Shown: one piece after another, positions 1 through 9,400 of the stretch | How the letters are laid out: every line of letters starts with the position of its first letter | Numbering within the stretch: position 1 is the stretch's first letter | NCBI GenBank assembly: GCA_037157565.1 | Contig: JAZHRO010000013.1 | Coordinates: 35,592,501 to 35,656,500 of the forward strand | DNA length: 64,000 nucleotides | Source of the DNA: Thalassia testudinum | Taxonomy: Eukaryota; Streptophyta; Magnoliopsida; Alismatales; Hydrocharitaceae | Reading direction: 5' to 3' | The notes under the pieces: model-generated | Told to the model about the DNA's origin: nothing | Database searches by the model: none | What the model saw: the letters and a program-made list of their open reading frames with translations, nothing else | Program-made: the position numbers and the translations under genes

Positions 1-409
1 CCTCCGAGCGATCGTCGAGGAGGACATTTCTCCCTCCATTCTTTTAATGCTTTCTAGAGTAATTGTTTTATGTTTTCTAGTTGTAACGAAAGAACTCTTT
101 TATGATAAATTCCTTGTCTATTCTACATCTCATTTTGATTTCCATGTATAGTATTCCTTCTCTCTCTCTTACTCCCTCTCTCTCTTTTATTTGTTGTAGA
201 TACTTAGATAGTTTAAATTGAATTTCTTTGTGACAAAATAAAAAGAAACGCGAAGTTTTTAAATCAAACGTTCGCCTCCCTGTGTTCGACCCGGAATTTT
301 AATTTCGGTATAAATTTTATTTGTTGAACACGAATCCTTCGCTTTCGAACTACAACGACAGGTTTTCCAAAACCGAACACGTTGGCGTAGGTTCGTAACA
401 CGTTCAACA
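1..409 (+). repeat. Family A LTR 1, 3' end only (cut by window edge)
   Basis: These bases match the last 409 bases of the LTRs ending at 6402 and 12395. The LTR ends in CA at 408-409 and is followed within a few bases by a primer binding site. It is the downstream end of the first LTR of a tandem array; the rest lies left of the window, so more copies may exist there. Confidence 0.93.
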
Positions 410-412
410 TTT

Positions 413-430
413 TGGCGCCGTTGCCGGGGA
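413..430 (+). promoter_or_regulatory. Primer binding site, tRNA-Asp type (copy 1)
   Basis: TGGCGCCGTTGCCGGGGA starts three bases after the CA end of the LTR. It is complementary to the 3' end of plant tRNA-Asp including CCA. The second copy is at 6406-6423. Confidence 0.88.
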
Positions 431-571
431 GGCAACGCTCTTTGATTTCTCTTCGCGTTTTGTAACTTACAAATCATTTACCTCACTTTTCTCATTTCTT
501 ATTGTAATTGTAGGTACTCTTTCGAGACAGGCAAAAGCGGTAGATCGGAGTAAAGTGCTGTGGAAGGTTTT

Positions 572-1567
572 GTAAGTTATCCCCCACCTCCCACCCATTA
601 GATTTTATTTCATCACATAATAATTCAAACATCAATCAACCTAGGTGTTCTTATAAACTCTAAGGTTAGATTGTTTGTTGTTTGACATCCATACTCACTC
701 CAACCCCCACATTAAAAAAAGAAAAAAATAAAAAAAAATCTCACAGAGGTACACAACCTCATCTGATTTTCTAACTCAACCGGTAAACCAATCTTAGGAG
801 CCGGTACACACATCCAAACACATAATCGAGTAGAAATCAGATTGGGTAATCATTTGTGTGCCTAATTAGGTGGTGCATCAGGCCAGTTGTTTGAGTTGTT
901 TGGGCCGCACCACTTCAAATAAAATCAACTCATCAAGTAGCTGCTAATTAGGTTCAACTCTTAGGGATCTACCAGGTACTCCACATTCTTTTTAAACTTT
1001 AAAGGAAAATATCTTCACCTGTGCTTGCAAAACCTGGTGTGCCAATGAAACTTGATTGAAAACACCTAAAGTTGAATCCTAAAAGCTACTAAGCAAGATT
1101 TGAACCTTAAAATTCACCACATCAAAAATAATCTTGCTTGAAAACCACTGGTTGTGCACGCACACACAAAGCAATCAATCATTAAGAGCACAACCCATTT
1201 AAAGGGCCCATCACATTCCAAAGCACATTCAAACCTAGCCCTAAATAAAACAGAGTAGACGTTGGCCTTAAGGATTGGACTCGCTCTTCAGAACTCAGAA
1301 CGAGATTATTTTCGATTAGTCTGTTTCTACTGTTCAATCTGATGTCTAGCTAGGGGAGCAGAGTCAAACGATCGCGGCTGGGGGGTACACTAGGAACCGG
1401 AGGCGCAAGCCGAAGGAAGAACCTTCTCCCCAGTCCCTCCTTCTAACTGGTTGGATTGAACAGACAGAAGTAGATCAAATCGTTCCTTTATCTCAAGACG
1501 GGTTTTGGGAGTCTGTAGGTCTGTAGGCTAACCCATTTAAGGACAGGTTTGATTGTTTGTATTGCAG
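572..1567 (+). other. Probable leader intron of family A (copy 1)
   Basis: A strong donor (TTTT|GTAAGTTAT) at 572 and an acceptor with a pyrimidine-rich lead (TTTGTATTGCAG) ending at 1567 bracket an AT-rich stretch without ORFs. The long ORF begins 25 bases after the acceptor. Splicing would bring the ATG close to the LTR-derived leader. The equivalent in copy 2 is 6565-7560. No transcript evidence is available here. Confidence 0.6.
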
Positions 1568-1592
1568 GGCACCTTTCTTCCTCCCGTGTCTC

Positions 1593-3386
1593 ATGAATCC
1601 TTCCACATATTTCACGCATTCCCGCTCTTTCACTCCTGTCATGAATTATCCGCAACATGATGATTATCCCGACTCGTATTGTAATCGACCATCAGTTAGT
1701 TGGGACAATTCGGATTGGGGATACAATTCCGGACCCCCGTGTTTAGGGTCTAACCCTGAACACTTTGATTCTCAATTCTATCCTTCTCAGAGTTGCATCG
1801 ATTATAGATCGTCCTCCTTTCATGAACAACCTAATGCGATCTACAATCAAGAAGGATACACTGATCCTTACCCATCCTCTGATTTCACTGCCTTTAGGTC
1901 ATCTCCATCTTTTGAACAATCTGAAATGACCTATTATCAGGATGGGTATAACGAATCTCAATTCGTTAATTCCTCTACATTGATGTCAAACCCGCCCAAC
2001 CCTGAACCAACTCATTTGGTTCAGGTTAATCAGGTTCAAGATAAGGTTCTGGCTAACTTGAGGAATATCATTCAATCTTTAGAAGTTCAGCCAATACCTT
2101 GCATTGAGAGATTGGAGCCCCTGATTGAAATGATTGATGATTTAAATAAGTCTTTGTTGGATTGGCTCCAGGATGTTAAGGATAAGAACCCGGGTGAGTT
2201 TCTACTTGGGAAATTAGCGAAATTGAGGATGAGATTCGTGGTTGCTTTGATTCAATCTTGGAATAATTCCCAGGATGAACTCTCTTCAGGAAAGCCAATG
2301 ACAGAACCCGCTCAGGCACCTGTTGGGGGGGACACGTGTTACGAAGCTGACCAGATTGAATTAAAACAACCAATTAAGGATGATTTGATTTCTTCACCTG
2401 AAATCCCTGAGCCGGGTTACGAGGGAACGTATGTCTCCTTGGAACGCAAAGTGACAAATGATTTTGGGACATACATTGATACGGATCCTGATGGTGAAGA
2501 TTCAAGTTGCGAAGTCTCACACGAGTTTTCAGATCACGATTTTTGTGAGACGATTGGGCCTGAGGAATCTGATAGATCATTTGATAGCCCAATAACTGAG
2601 GAAACTGATCTTATTAGGGCACACGATACGGATCCAGAATCGCATTTTCTGGAGGAATTAATTCAATGCCCTGATTATCAGTTACACCCTGTTGAGCTTA
2701 TTGATGATTCTAATTCTGAGATAATTAGACCCAAGTCAATTTTGATTTTGCCACATCATCTAGACTTGGAGATTTCAGACGGGGTGATGAATATACAAGA
2801 GGTCATGGAATTTGATATGCCGAATGAGGAGGATAGGAGCTGGGAAATTCTGATTTGGGAAGTCAATTTTGGAGGAAATGGAAGATTGAGTCGAAGGGTT
2901 CCTTTTAAGCTGAAACCATCAAATCAGAACCCTTACGACATTTGTTTCGAGGATGTCAAACTCAAGCACACATTTAACGATTATCCTTTTGAGCTTCAAT
3001 TCTCTGTAACCCGACATTTTGGCCTTGGGTTGCATCCTCACAAATCGCAGGCCCGACCCCGCTTGCATTCTGATTTTAGGTTTTGGGTAATTTTTATCCA
3101 GAACCTAAGATATTCTCGATTATGGGGTGTGGGTCTGCACCACAATCTGGTCCACATCTGTGGACCTCTGCTGACAGGTCGGAGGATTCTTCTGTTCATT
3201 CTAATTCTGACCTGCACATGTGAATTCTTCATTTCTTTTCTTTGTATAGTGTGCCTAGCTGAAGGCACTAAACTCAGCACATATACAGTTCTTTTTCATT
3301 TTCATCTCGGAGCGGACCCGATATCCACGCAATTCAGGTGCTTTCTACGCTTTTCCACTCTGTTTTATGTCTTTTTAATACAATGA
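1593..3386 (+). CDS. Unknown ORF of the family A element (copy 1)
   Basis: An intact ORF of about 597 residues. The ATG at 1593 (MNPSTYFTHS) is preferred because an upstream in-frame ATG at 1557 lies before the likely splice acceptor at 1567. The N-terminal third is rich in Ser, Tyr, Asp, Asn and Pro, with a loosely repeated pattern (NQEGYTDPYPSS, then YQDGYNESQF). A middle section (about residues 160-235 of the ATG-1593 frame) looks helical and is followed by a long acidic section. Near the C-terminus is a GVGLHH motif and a hydrophobic segment (about residues 532-555) that could span a membrane. No gag zinc knuckle or pol motif is present. Element B keeps a decayed relative with GFGLHH at the matching place. 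The position just before the GAGGACATTGC motif is where Athila elements carry their env-like ORF, so a distant relation is possible but unproven. Function unknown. Confidence 0.7.
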   Translation: MNPSTYFTHSRSFTPVMNYPQHDDYPDSYCNRPSVSWDNSDWGYNSGPPCLGSNPEHFDSQFYPSQSCIDYRSSSFHEQPNAIYNQEGYTDPYPSSDFTAFRSSPSFEQSEMTYYQDGYNESQFVNSSTLMSNPPNPEPTHLVQVNQVQDKVLANLRNIIQSLEVQPIPCIERLEPLIEMIDDLNKSLLDWLQDVKDKNPGEFLLGKLAKLRMRFVVALIQSWNNSQDELSSGKPMTEPAQAPVGGDTCYEADQIELKQPIKDDLISSPEIPEPGYEGTYVSLERKVTNDFGTYIDTDPDGEDSSCEVSHEFSDHDFCETIGPEESDRSFDSPITEETDLIRAHDTDPESHFLEELIQCPDYQLHPVELIDDSNSEIIRPKSILILPHHLDLEISDGVMNIQEVMEFDMPNEEDRSWEILIWEVNFGGNGRLSRRVPFKLKPSNQNPYDICFEDVKLKHTFNDYPFELQFSVTRHFGLGLHPHKSQARPRLHSDFRFWVIFIQNLRYSRLWGVGLHHNLVHICGPLLTGRRILLFILILTCTCEFFISFLCIVCLAEGTKLSTYTVLFHFHLGADPISTQFRCFLRFSTLFYVFLIQ

Positions 3387-4636
3387 GGACATTGCATTAG
3401 ATAGGCATGGGGGGATGGATATTTATCTTTGAATTCATTCGTCAGCTCCGTAGATTTGTTTTATTTTATATATAAAAAAAAATCAAAATTAGGAAAGAGA
3501 ATTTGGGTTTAAGAAAATTTTCGATCTTAAGAAATACTATATTATGTTCTGAACACAAAGACCCTTCAGGTCTTTGGACTTAATCAGCCCGTATATCCAC
3601 TAAAATGTGGATTTGTTTTTCGAGTTCTCGCCAACTTGAATTTTATTTTAATTGGAGTAAATAAGTTTGGGTAATAAGTACACGACTTATCAACCCGCCC
3701 TCTGATGTGAGGGAATTTTGAGTCTTAAGCATCTACATACTTTCTTTGCACTGACTCGTTATTTGACGATTTTAATGGAAATTGGGTAGCTAATGAACCT
3801 TCTAGGGTGATATGGCTGGCAAGTTATCGTGGGTAACAGCCCATAGGTAGGTTGTCCAGAGGCCAGTCACTGACCTTTCTCTTTTTGCTGCCTTTAGGTA
3901 AATCTTAGACCAGGGAAGCCACCTACTTAAAAAAAAAAAAAAAAATCAAAAAGGAGAAAAGAACAAAAAGAAATAAGCCACACTTCGCCGCACGAGTATG
4001 GCTGGCAAGTTGTCGGTGGTAACAGCTCATCGACCGGTTATCCAGAACCCAGCTCAGAAAATGCACTAAAAATTCCCAAAACACTTAGGAAGAAGCGGAG
4101 AAGTAGAATAAACCGGGGAGATATACACTGGATTCACCCTTGTGTTGACCCCGTTAAAAAAAAAAAAATAATAATAATAATAAAAGTAGGGAGAAAGCTA
4201 CCGGTTGTAAAGATACACCTTTAGGCAGAATTCTTTTTGAGGTCACCTAGAGGCGTAGAAATCCGAAGTCCGTTCTAATTGCCGGTCAACGAGTCTATCA
4301 CAATCACAATAAGATGCTTAAAACTTAGGGTTCTCATCAAATCTTGGGTGAGTTGAATGGCCGTAGAAAGCCACTCTTAAACCCTAAAATTTGAAAATCC
4401 AAAAAAAAAAAGAGAGTAAAAACAGAAAAAGAAATTTTTCTTTGAATAAGGCGAGGCTTGAGGCGGTCTGCATTTTGGCTGATACCCGGGCACTGTTGTG
4501 TCTTTGAAAGTTCAGTTCTTAAGTAGATAATTTCTTAATGATTGAAAATAACTCAGGTCCAAATAATCTAACCTAATTCTTTTATAAATATCATATAGTT
4601 TTTGCTAGGGACTAGCAAAAGATAGGCATGGGGGTA
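3387..4636 (+). other. 3' untranslated part of family A, with repeated motif and two G-rich tracts (copy 1)
   Basis: About 1.25 kb with no credible ORF. A first G-rich tract lies at about 3400-3418, directly after GAGGACATTGC. A motif beginning TATGGCTGGCAAGTT occurs at 3811 and again at 3997 and is followed in both places by GGTAACAGC, CAT and TCCAGA. A-rich runs lie at about 3930-3945, 4157-4182 and 4400-4410. The polypurine tract next to the LTR closes the region. Copy 2 is 9380-10629. Confidence 0.7.
4617..4636 (+). promoter_or_regulatory. Polypurine tract, family A
   Basis: The tract contains AGGCATGGGGGTA and sits directly before the LTR start (TGATGTAAACAC). It is the expected primer for plus-strand synthesis. 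The copy 2 equivalent ends at 10629. An almost identical tract (AGGCATGGGGGGATGG) lies 1.2 kb upstream, just after the ORF. Confidence 0.8.
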
Positions 4637-5096
4637 TGATGTAAACACATTTACACTACTTAAAATGTCTATTTATGCATGTTCTTAAGCATAGGATTGC
4701 ATTTCATAATATAAATATTGCATAACATGCATCATCTTGCATTTAGAGTAGTTTGAATAAAATGGAGGTTAATTGTCTCATTTTATGTGCTTGGACAGGG
4801 CAAACATTTAATCGGGGCCTCGGATCAAAGATCCAACCGTATGGATGTGATCATGGCGACGATTGGAGTTCAACGACTCCAAGATCGCCCTAATCAGGTA
4901 TCCGTAGCATCAGATAGAGACCGGGGAACCCTAGAAGATCAATGGCCAGGATGGTGTAAATCCACACTTCAGATGGAAAATCCGATCACACGGATGAATT
5001 CGGATCGACGATCGCAGCCCAACGACACAAAAATCGAGTCAATCCGACATCCGTGGCACCATCTACAACTTCCAGAAGATGGACGGCCAAGATGGC

Positions 5097-5597
5097 GCCA
5101 CGTGGCACCATCCCGGCCGCCCAAACGGCCGCCTACACTCTATGAAGACCGCGCACCCATCCCCTCTCCGCCGTTGGATCTCAATCCAACGGCTGTGGAC
5201 GCTTCGTTTTAAAAGCATCCGCGCGACCATTTGGGCGAGGCAGCGCAGCGGTCCAGCGCCTTATCGCGAGGCGCTGGCGCGCGTTCGAGCCTCGCCAAGC
5301 AATTTTTGAGGCGAGCGGGCGCGCTCCAATTGACCGCACGATCACGATCCAACGGCCGCGCGCGCCCGATAGCGCCGACGCGCAATTGGACGCTCTGGTG
5401 AACGCGCGATCGTACGCGCAGGCGGGCGGGCGGCAGCGGTGAAGGCGCGATTTTAAGCCGTCCGATCTCTCGATCGGACGGCTGAAAATCAAGCGACGTG
5501 CGTGGGCGTTACGCGCGGGCAGCCGAGCGGGCGCGCGTGGGCGCGGAGGCTACGCCCACGTTGAGGGCTTTAGCGACGGTTTTATCCGTCACTAAAG
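5097..5597 (+). promoter_or_regulatory. U3 cluster of G-box and hairpins in family A LTR 2
   Basis: GCCACGTGGC at 5097-5106 is a perfect G-box palindrome of the kind bound by bZIP and bHLH factors. Three inverted repeats follow: GCCGTTGGAT/ATCCAACGGC (5170-5193, loop 4), AGCCGTCCGATC/GATCGGACGGCT (5456-5483, loop 4), and CTTTAGCGACGG/CCGTCACTAAAG (5568-5597, one mismatch). The cluster ends about 55 bases before the TATA box. The same set is in LTR 3 at +5993. Confidence 0.6.
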
Positions 5598-5654
5598 ACC
5601 CCTTATTTATTATTTTGAAGATGTAATGTCCATTTTGCCCCCACTCCTTGCAAC

Positions 5655-5663
5655 TATAAAAGG
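5655..5663 (+). promoter_or_regulatory. TATA box of family A LTR 2
   Basis: TATAAAAGG in a CT-rich setting; transcription would start near 5685-5695. This puts the hairpin cluster in U3 and the CT-rich stretch in R/U5. The LTR 3 copy is at 11648-11656. Confidence 0.75.
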
Positions 5664-6402
5664 AGACCCCCTCCATACGAAATTTTCATCCCTTCCTTCT
5701 CCTCTCTACCTCTCCAAAGCTCAAGAGAAGCTTGTCCCACACCCGGGATGCTTCTCACGAGATAAAGTCCAAATTTTCGTCCCCCTTCGGAAGTGGATCC
5801 CGCGACGACGACGGCGTGCTGCTTCGTTCCCGTTCTTCTGCTTCGTCCTTCTTCGTCCCGCTTCGTTCTCCTTCGTCCAGGCGTCGTCCCGTCCGGCTCG
5901 TCCTCCAAGCGACCGTCGAGGAGAATTCTCTCTCCCTATTCTTTTTACTGCTTTCTAGTATAGATTTACTGCTTTCTAGAGTAGTCTATTCGTCCTCCGA
6001 GCGATCGTCGAGGAGGACATTTCTCCCTCCATTCTTTTAATGCTTTCTAGAGTAATTGTTTTATGTTTTCTAGTTGTAACGAAAGAACTCTTTTATGATA
6101 AATTCCTTGTCTATTCTACATCTCATTTTGATTTCCATGTATAGTATTCCTTCTCTCTCTCTTACTCCCTCTCTCTCTTTTATTTGTTGTAGATACTTAG
6201 ATAGTTTAAATTGAATTTCTTTGTGACAAAATAAAAAGAAACGCGAAGTTTTTAAATCAAACGTTCGCCTCCCTGTGTTCGACCCGGAATTTTAATTTCG
6301 GTATAAATTTTATTTGTTGAACACGAATCCTTCGCTTTCGAACTACAACGACAGGTTTTCCAAAACCGAACACGTTGGCGTAGGTTCGTAACACGTTCAA
6401 CA

Positions 6403-9400
6403 TTTTGGCGCCGTTGCCGGGGAGGCAACGCTCTTTGATTTCTCTTCGCGTTTTGTAACTTACAAATCATTTACCTCACTTTTCTCATTTCTTATTGTAA
6501 TTGTAGGTACTCTTTCGAGACAGGCAAAAGCGGTAGATCGGAGTAAAGTGCTGTGGAAGGTTTTGTAAGTTATCCCCCACCTCCCACCCATTAGATTTTA
6601 TTTCATCACATAATAATTCAAACATCAATCAACTTAGGTGTTCTTATAAACTCTAAGGTTAGATTGTTTGTTGTTTGACATCCATACTCACTCCAACCCC
6701 CACATTAAAAAAAGAAAAAAATAAAAAAAAATCTCACAGAGGTACACAACCTCATCTGATTTTCTAACTCAACCGGTAAACCAATCTTAGGAGCCGGTAC
6801 ACACATCCAAACACATAATCGAGTAGAAATCAGATTGGGTAATCATTTGTGTGCCTAATTAGGTGGTGCATCAGGCCAGTTGTTTGAGTTGTTTGGGCCG
6901 CACCACTTCAAATAAAATCAACTCATCAAGTAGCTGCTAATTAGGTTCAACTCTTAGGGATCTACCAGGTACTCCACATTCTTTTTAAACTTTAAAGGAA
7001 AATATCTTCACCTGTGCTTGCAAAACCTGGTGTGCCAATGAAACTTGATTGAAAACACCTAAAGTTGAATCCTAAAAGCTACTAAGCAAGATTTGAACCT
7101 TAAAATTCACCACATCAAAAATAATCTTGCTTGAAAACCACTGGTTGTGCACGCACACACAAAGCAATCAATCATTAAGAGCACAACCCATTTAAAGGGC
7201 CCATCACATTCCAAAGCACATTCAAACCTAGCCCTAAATAAAACAGAGTAGACGTTGGCCTTAAGGATTGGACTCGCTCTTCAGAACTCAGAACGAGATT
7301 ATTTTCGATTAGTCTGTTTCTACTGTTCAATCTGATGTCTAGCTAGGGGAGCAGAGTCAAACGATCGCGGCTGGGGGGTACACTAGGAACCGGAGGCGCA
7401 AGCCGAAGGAAGAACCTTCTCCCCAGTCCCTCCTTCTAACTGGTTGGATTGAACAGACAGAAGTAGATCAAATCGTTCCTTTATCTCAAGACGGGTTTTG
7501 GGAGTCTGTAGGTCTGTAGGCTAACCCATTTAAGGACAGGTTTGATTGTTTGTATTGCAGGGCACCTTTCTTCCTCCCGTGTCTCATGAATCCTTCCACA
7601 TATTTCACGCATTCCCGCTCTTTCACTCCTGTCATGAATTATCCGCAACATGATGATTATCCCGACTCGTATTGTAATCGACCATCAGTTAGTTGGGACA
7701 ATTCGGATTGGGGATACAATTCCGGACCCCCGTGTTTAGGGTCTAACCCTGAACACTTTGATTCTCAATTCTATCCTTCTCAGAGTTGCATCGATTATAG
7801 ATCGTCCTCCTTTCATGAACAACCTAATGCGATCTACAATCAAGAAGGATACACTGATCCTTACCCATCCTCTGATTTCACTGCCTTTAGGTCATCTCCA
7901 TCTTTTGAACAATCTGAAATGACCTATTATCAGGATGGGTATAACGAATCTCAATTCGTTAATTCCTCTACATTGATGTCAAACCCGCCCAACCCTGAAC
8001 CAACTCATTTGGTTCAGGTTAATCAGGTTCAAGATAAGGTTCTGGCTAACTTGAGGAATATCATTCAATCTTTAGAAGTTCAGCCAATACCTTGCATTGA
8101 GAGATTGGAGCCCCTGATTGAAATGATTGATGATTTAAATAAGTCTTTGTTGGATTGGCTCCAGGATGTTAAGGATAAGAACCCGGGTGAGTTTCTACTT
8201 GGGAAATTAGCGAAATTGAGGATGAGATTCGTGGTTGCTTTGATTCAATCTTGGAATAATTCCCAGGATGAACTCTCTTCAGGAAAGCCAATGACAGAAC
8301 CCGCTCAGGCACCTGTTGGGGGGGACACGTGTTACGAAGCTGACCAGATTGAATTAAAACAACCAATTAAGGATGATTTGATTTCTTCACCTGAAATCCC
8401 TGAGCCGGGTTACGAGGGAACGTATGTCTCCTTGGAACGCAAAGTGACAAATGATTTTGGGACATACATTGATACGGATCCTGATGGTGAAGATTCAAGT
8501 TGCGAAGTCTCACACGAGTTTTCAGATCACGATTTTTGTGAGACGATTGGGCCTGAGGAATCTGATAGATCATTTGATAGCCCAATAACTGAGGAAACTG
8601 ATCTTATTAGGGCACACGATACGGATCCAGAATCGCATTTTCTGGAGGAATTAATTCAATGCCCTGATTATCAGTTACACCCTGTTGAGCTTATTGATGA
8701 TTCTAATTCTGAGATAATTAGACCCAAGTCAATTTTGATTTTGCCACATCATCTAGACTTGGAGATTTCAGACGGGGTGATGAATATACAAGAGGTCATG
8801 GAATTTGATATGCCGAATGAGGAGGATAGGAGCTGGGAAATTCTGATTTGGGAAGTCAATTTTGGAGGAAATGGAAGATTGAGTCGAAGGGTTCCTTTTA
8901 AGCTGAAACCATCAAATCAGAACCCTTACGACATTTGTTTCGAGGATGTCAAACTCAAGCACACATTTAACGATTATCCTTTTGAGCTTCAATTCTCTGT
9001 AACCCGACATTTTGGCCTTGGGTTGCATCCTCACAAATCGCAGGCCCGACCCCGCTTGCATTCTGATTTTAGGTTTTGGGTAATTTTTATCCAGAACCTA
9101 AGATATTCTCGATTATGGGGTGTGGGTCTGCACCACAATCTGGTCCACATCTGTGGACCTCTGCTGACAGGTCGGAGGATTCTTCTGTTCATTCTAATTC
9201 TGACCTGCACATGTGAATTCTTCATTTCTTTTCTTTGTATAGTGTGCCTAGCTGAAGGCACTAAACTCAGCACATATACAGTTCTTTTTCATTTTCATCT
9301 CGGAGCGGACCCGATATCCACGCAATTCAGGTGCTTTCTACGCTTTTCCACTCTGTTTTATGTCTTTTTAATACAATGAGGACATTGCATTAGATAGGCA

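Larger units (their letters stand above)
410..4636 (+). mobile_element. Family A non-autonomous LTR retrotransposon, internal region copy 1
   Basis: Internal region of 4,227 bases between two LTRs. In order it holds a tRNA-Asp primer site, an AT-rich leader with a likely intron, one long ORF, a long 3' untranslated stretch with two G-rich tracts, and the polypurine tract next to the LTR. I see no protease, reverse transcriptase, RNase H or integrase motif in any frame, so it must use enzymes supplied by another element. A tRNA-Asp primer and the conserved GAGGACATTGC plus G-run motif after the ORF are known from the Athila branch of Ty3/gypsy; placing A there is inference. Confidence 0.88.
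4637..6402 (+). repeat. Family A LTR 2 (1,766 bases, shared by both internal copies)
   Basis: Begins TGATGTAAACAC after a polypurine tract and ends GTTCAACA before a tRNA-Asp primer site. It therefore acts as the 3' LTR of copy 1 and the 5' LTR of copy 2. The promoter half is GC-rich and holds a G-box and three strong hairpins upstream of a TATA box; the transcribed half is pyrimidine-rich, then AT-rich. It matches LTR 3 (10630-12395) apart from two substitutions I could see (6267 G versus T, 6322 C versus T). Confidence 0.93.

Noticed and set aside
413..430. Possible tRNA-Asp gene
   Set aside because: Only the complement of the tRNA 3' end is present; it is a retrotransposon primer site.
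259..477. 72-residue minus ORF, repeated at 6252-6470
   Set aside because: Spans the LTR/primer-site boundary on the strand opposite to transcription; chance.
5626..6040. Overlapping ORFs of 84-110 residues in the CT-rich part of the family A LTR
   Set aside because: Arise from CT/CG-rich composition in R/U5; no initiation context and several competing frames.
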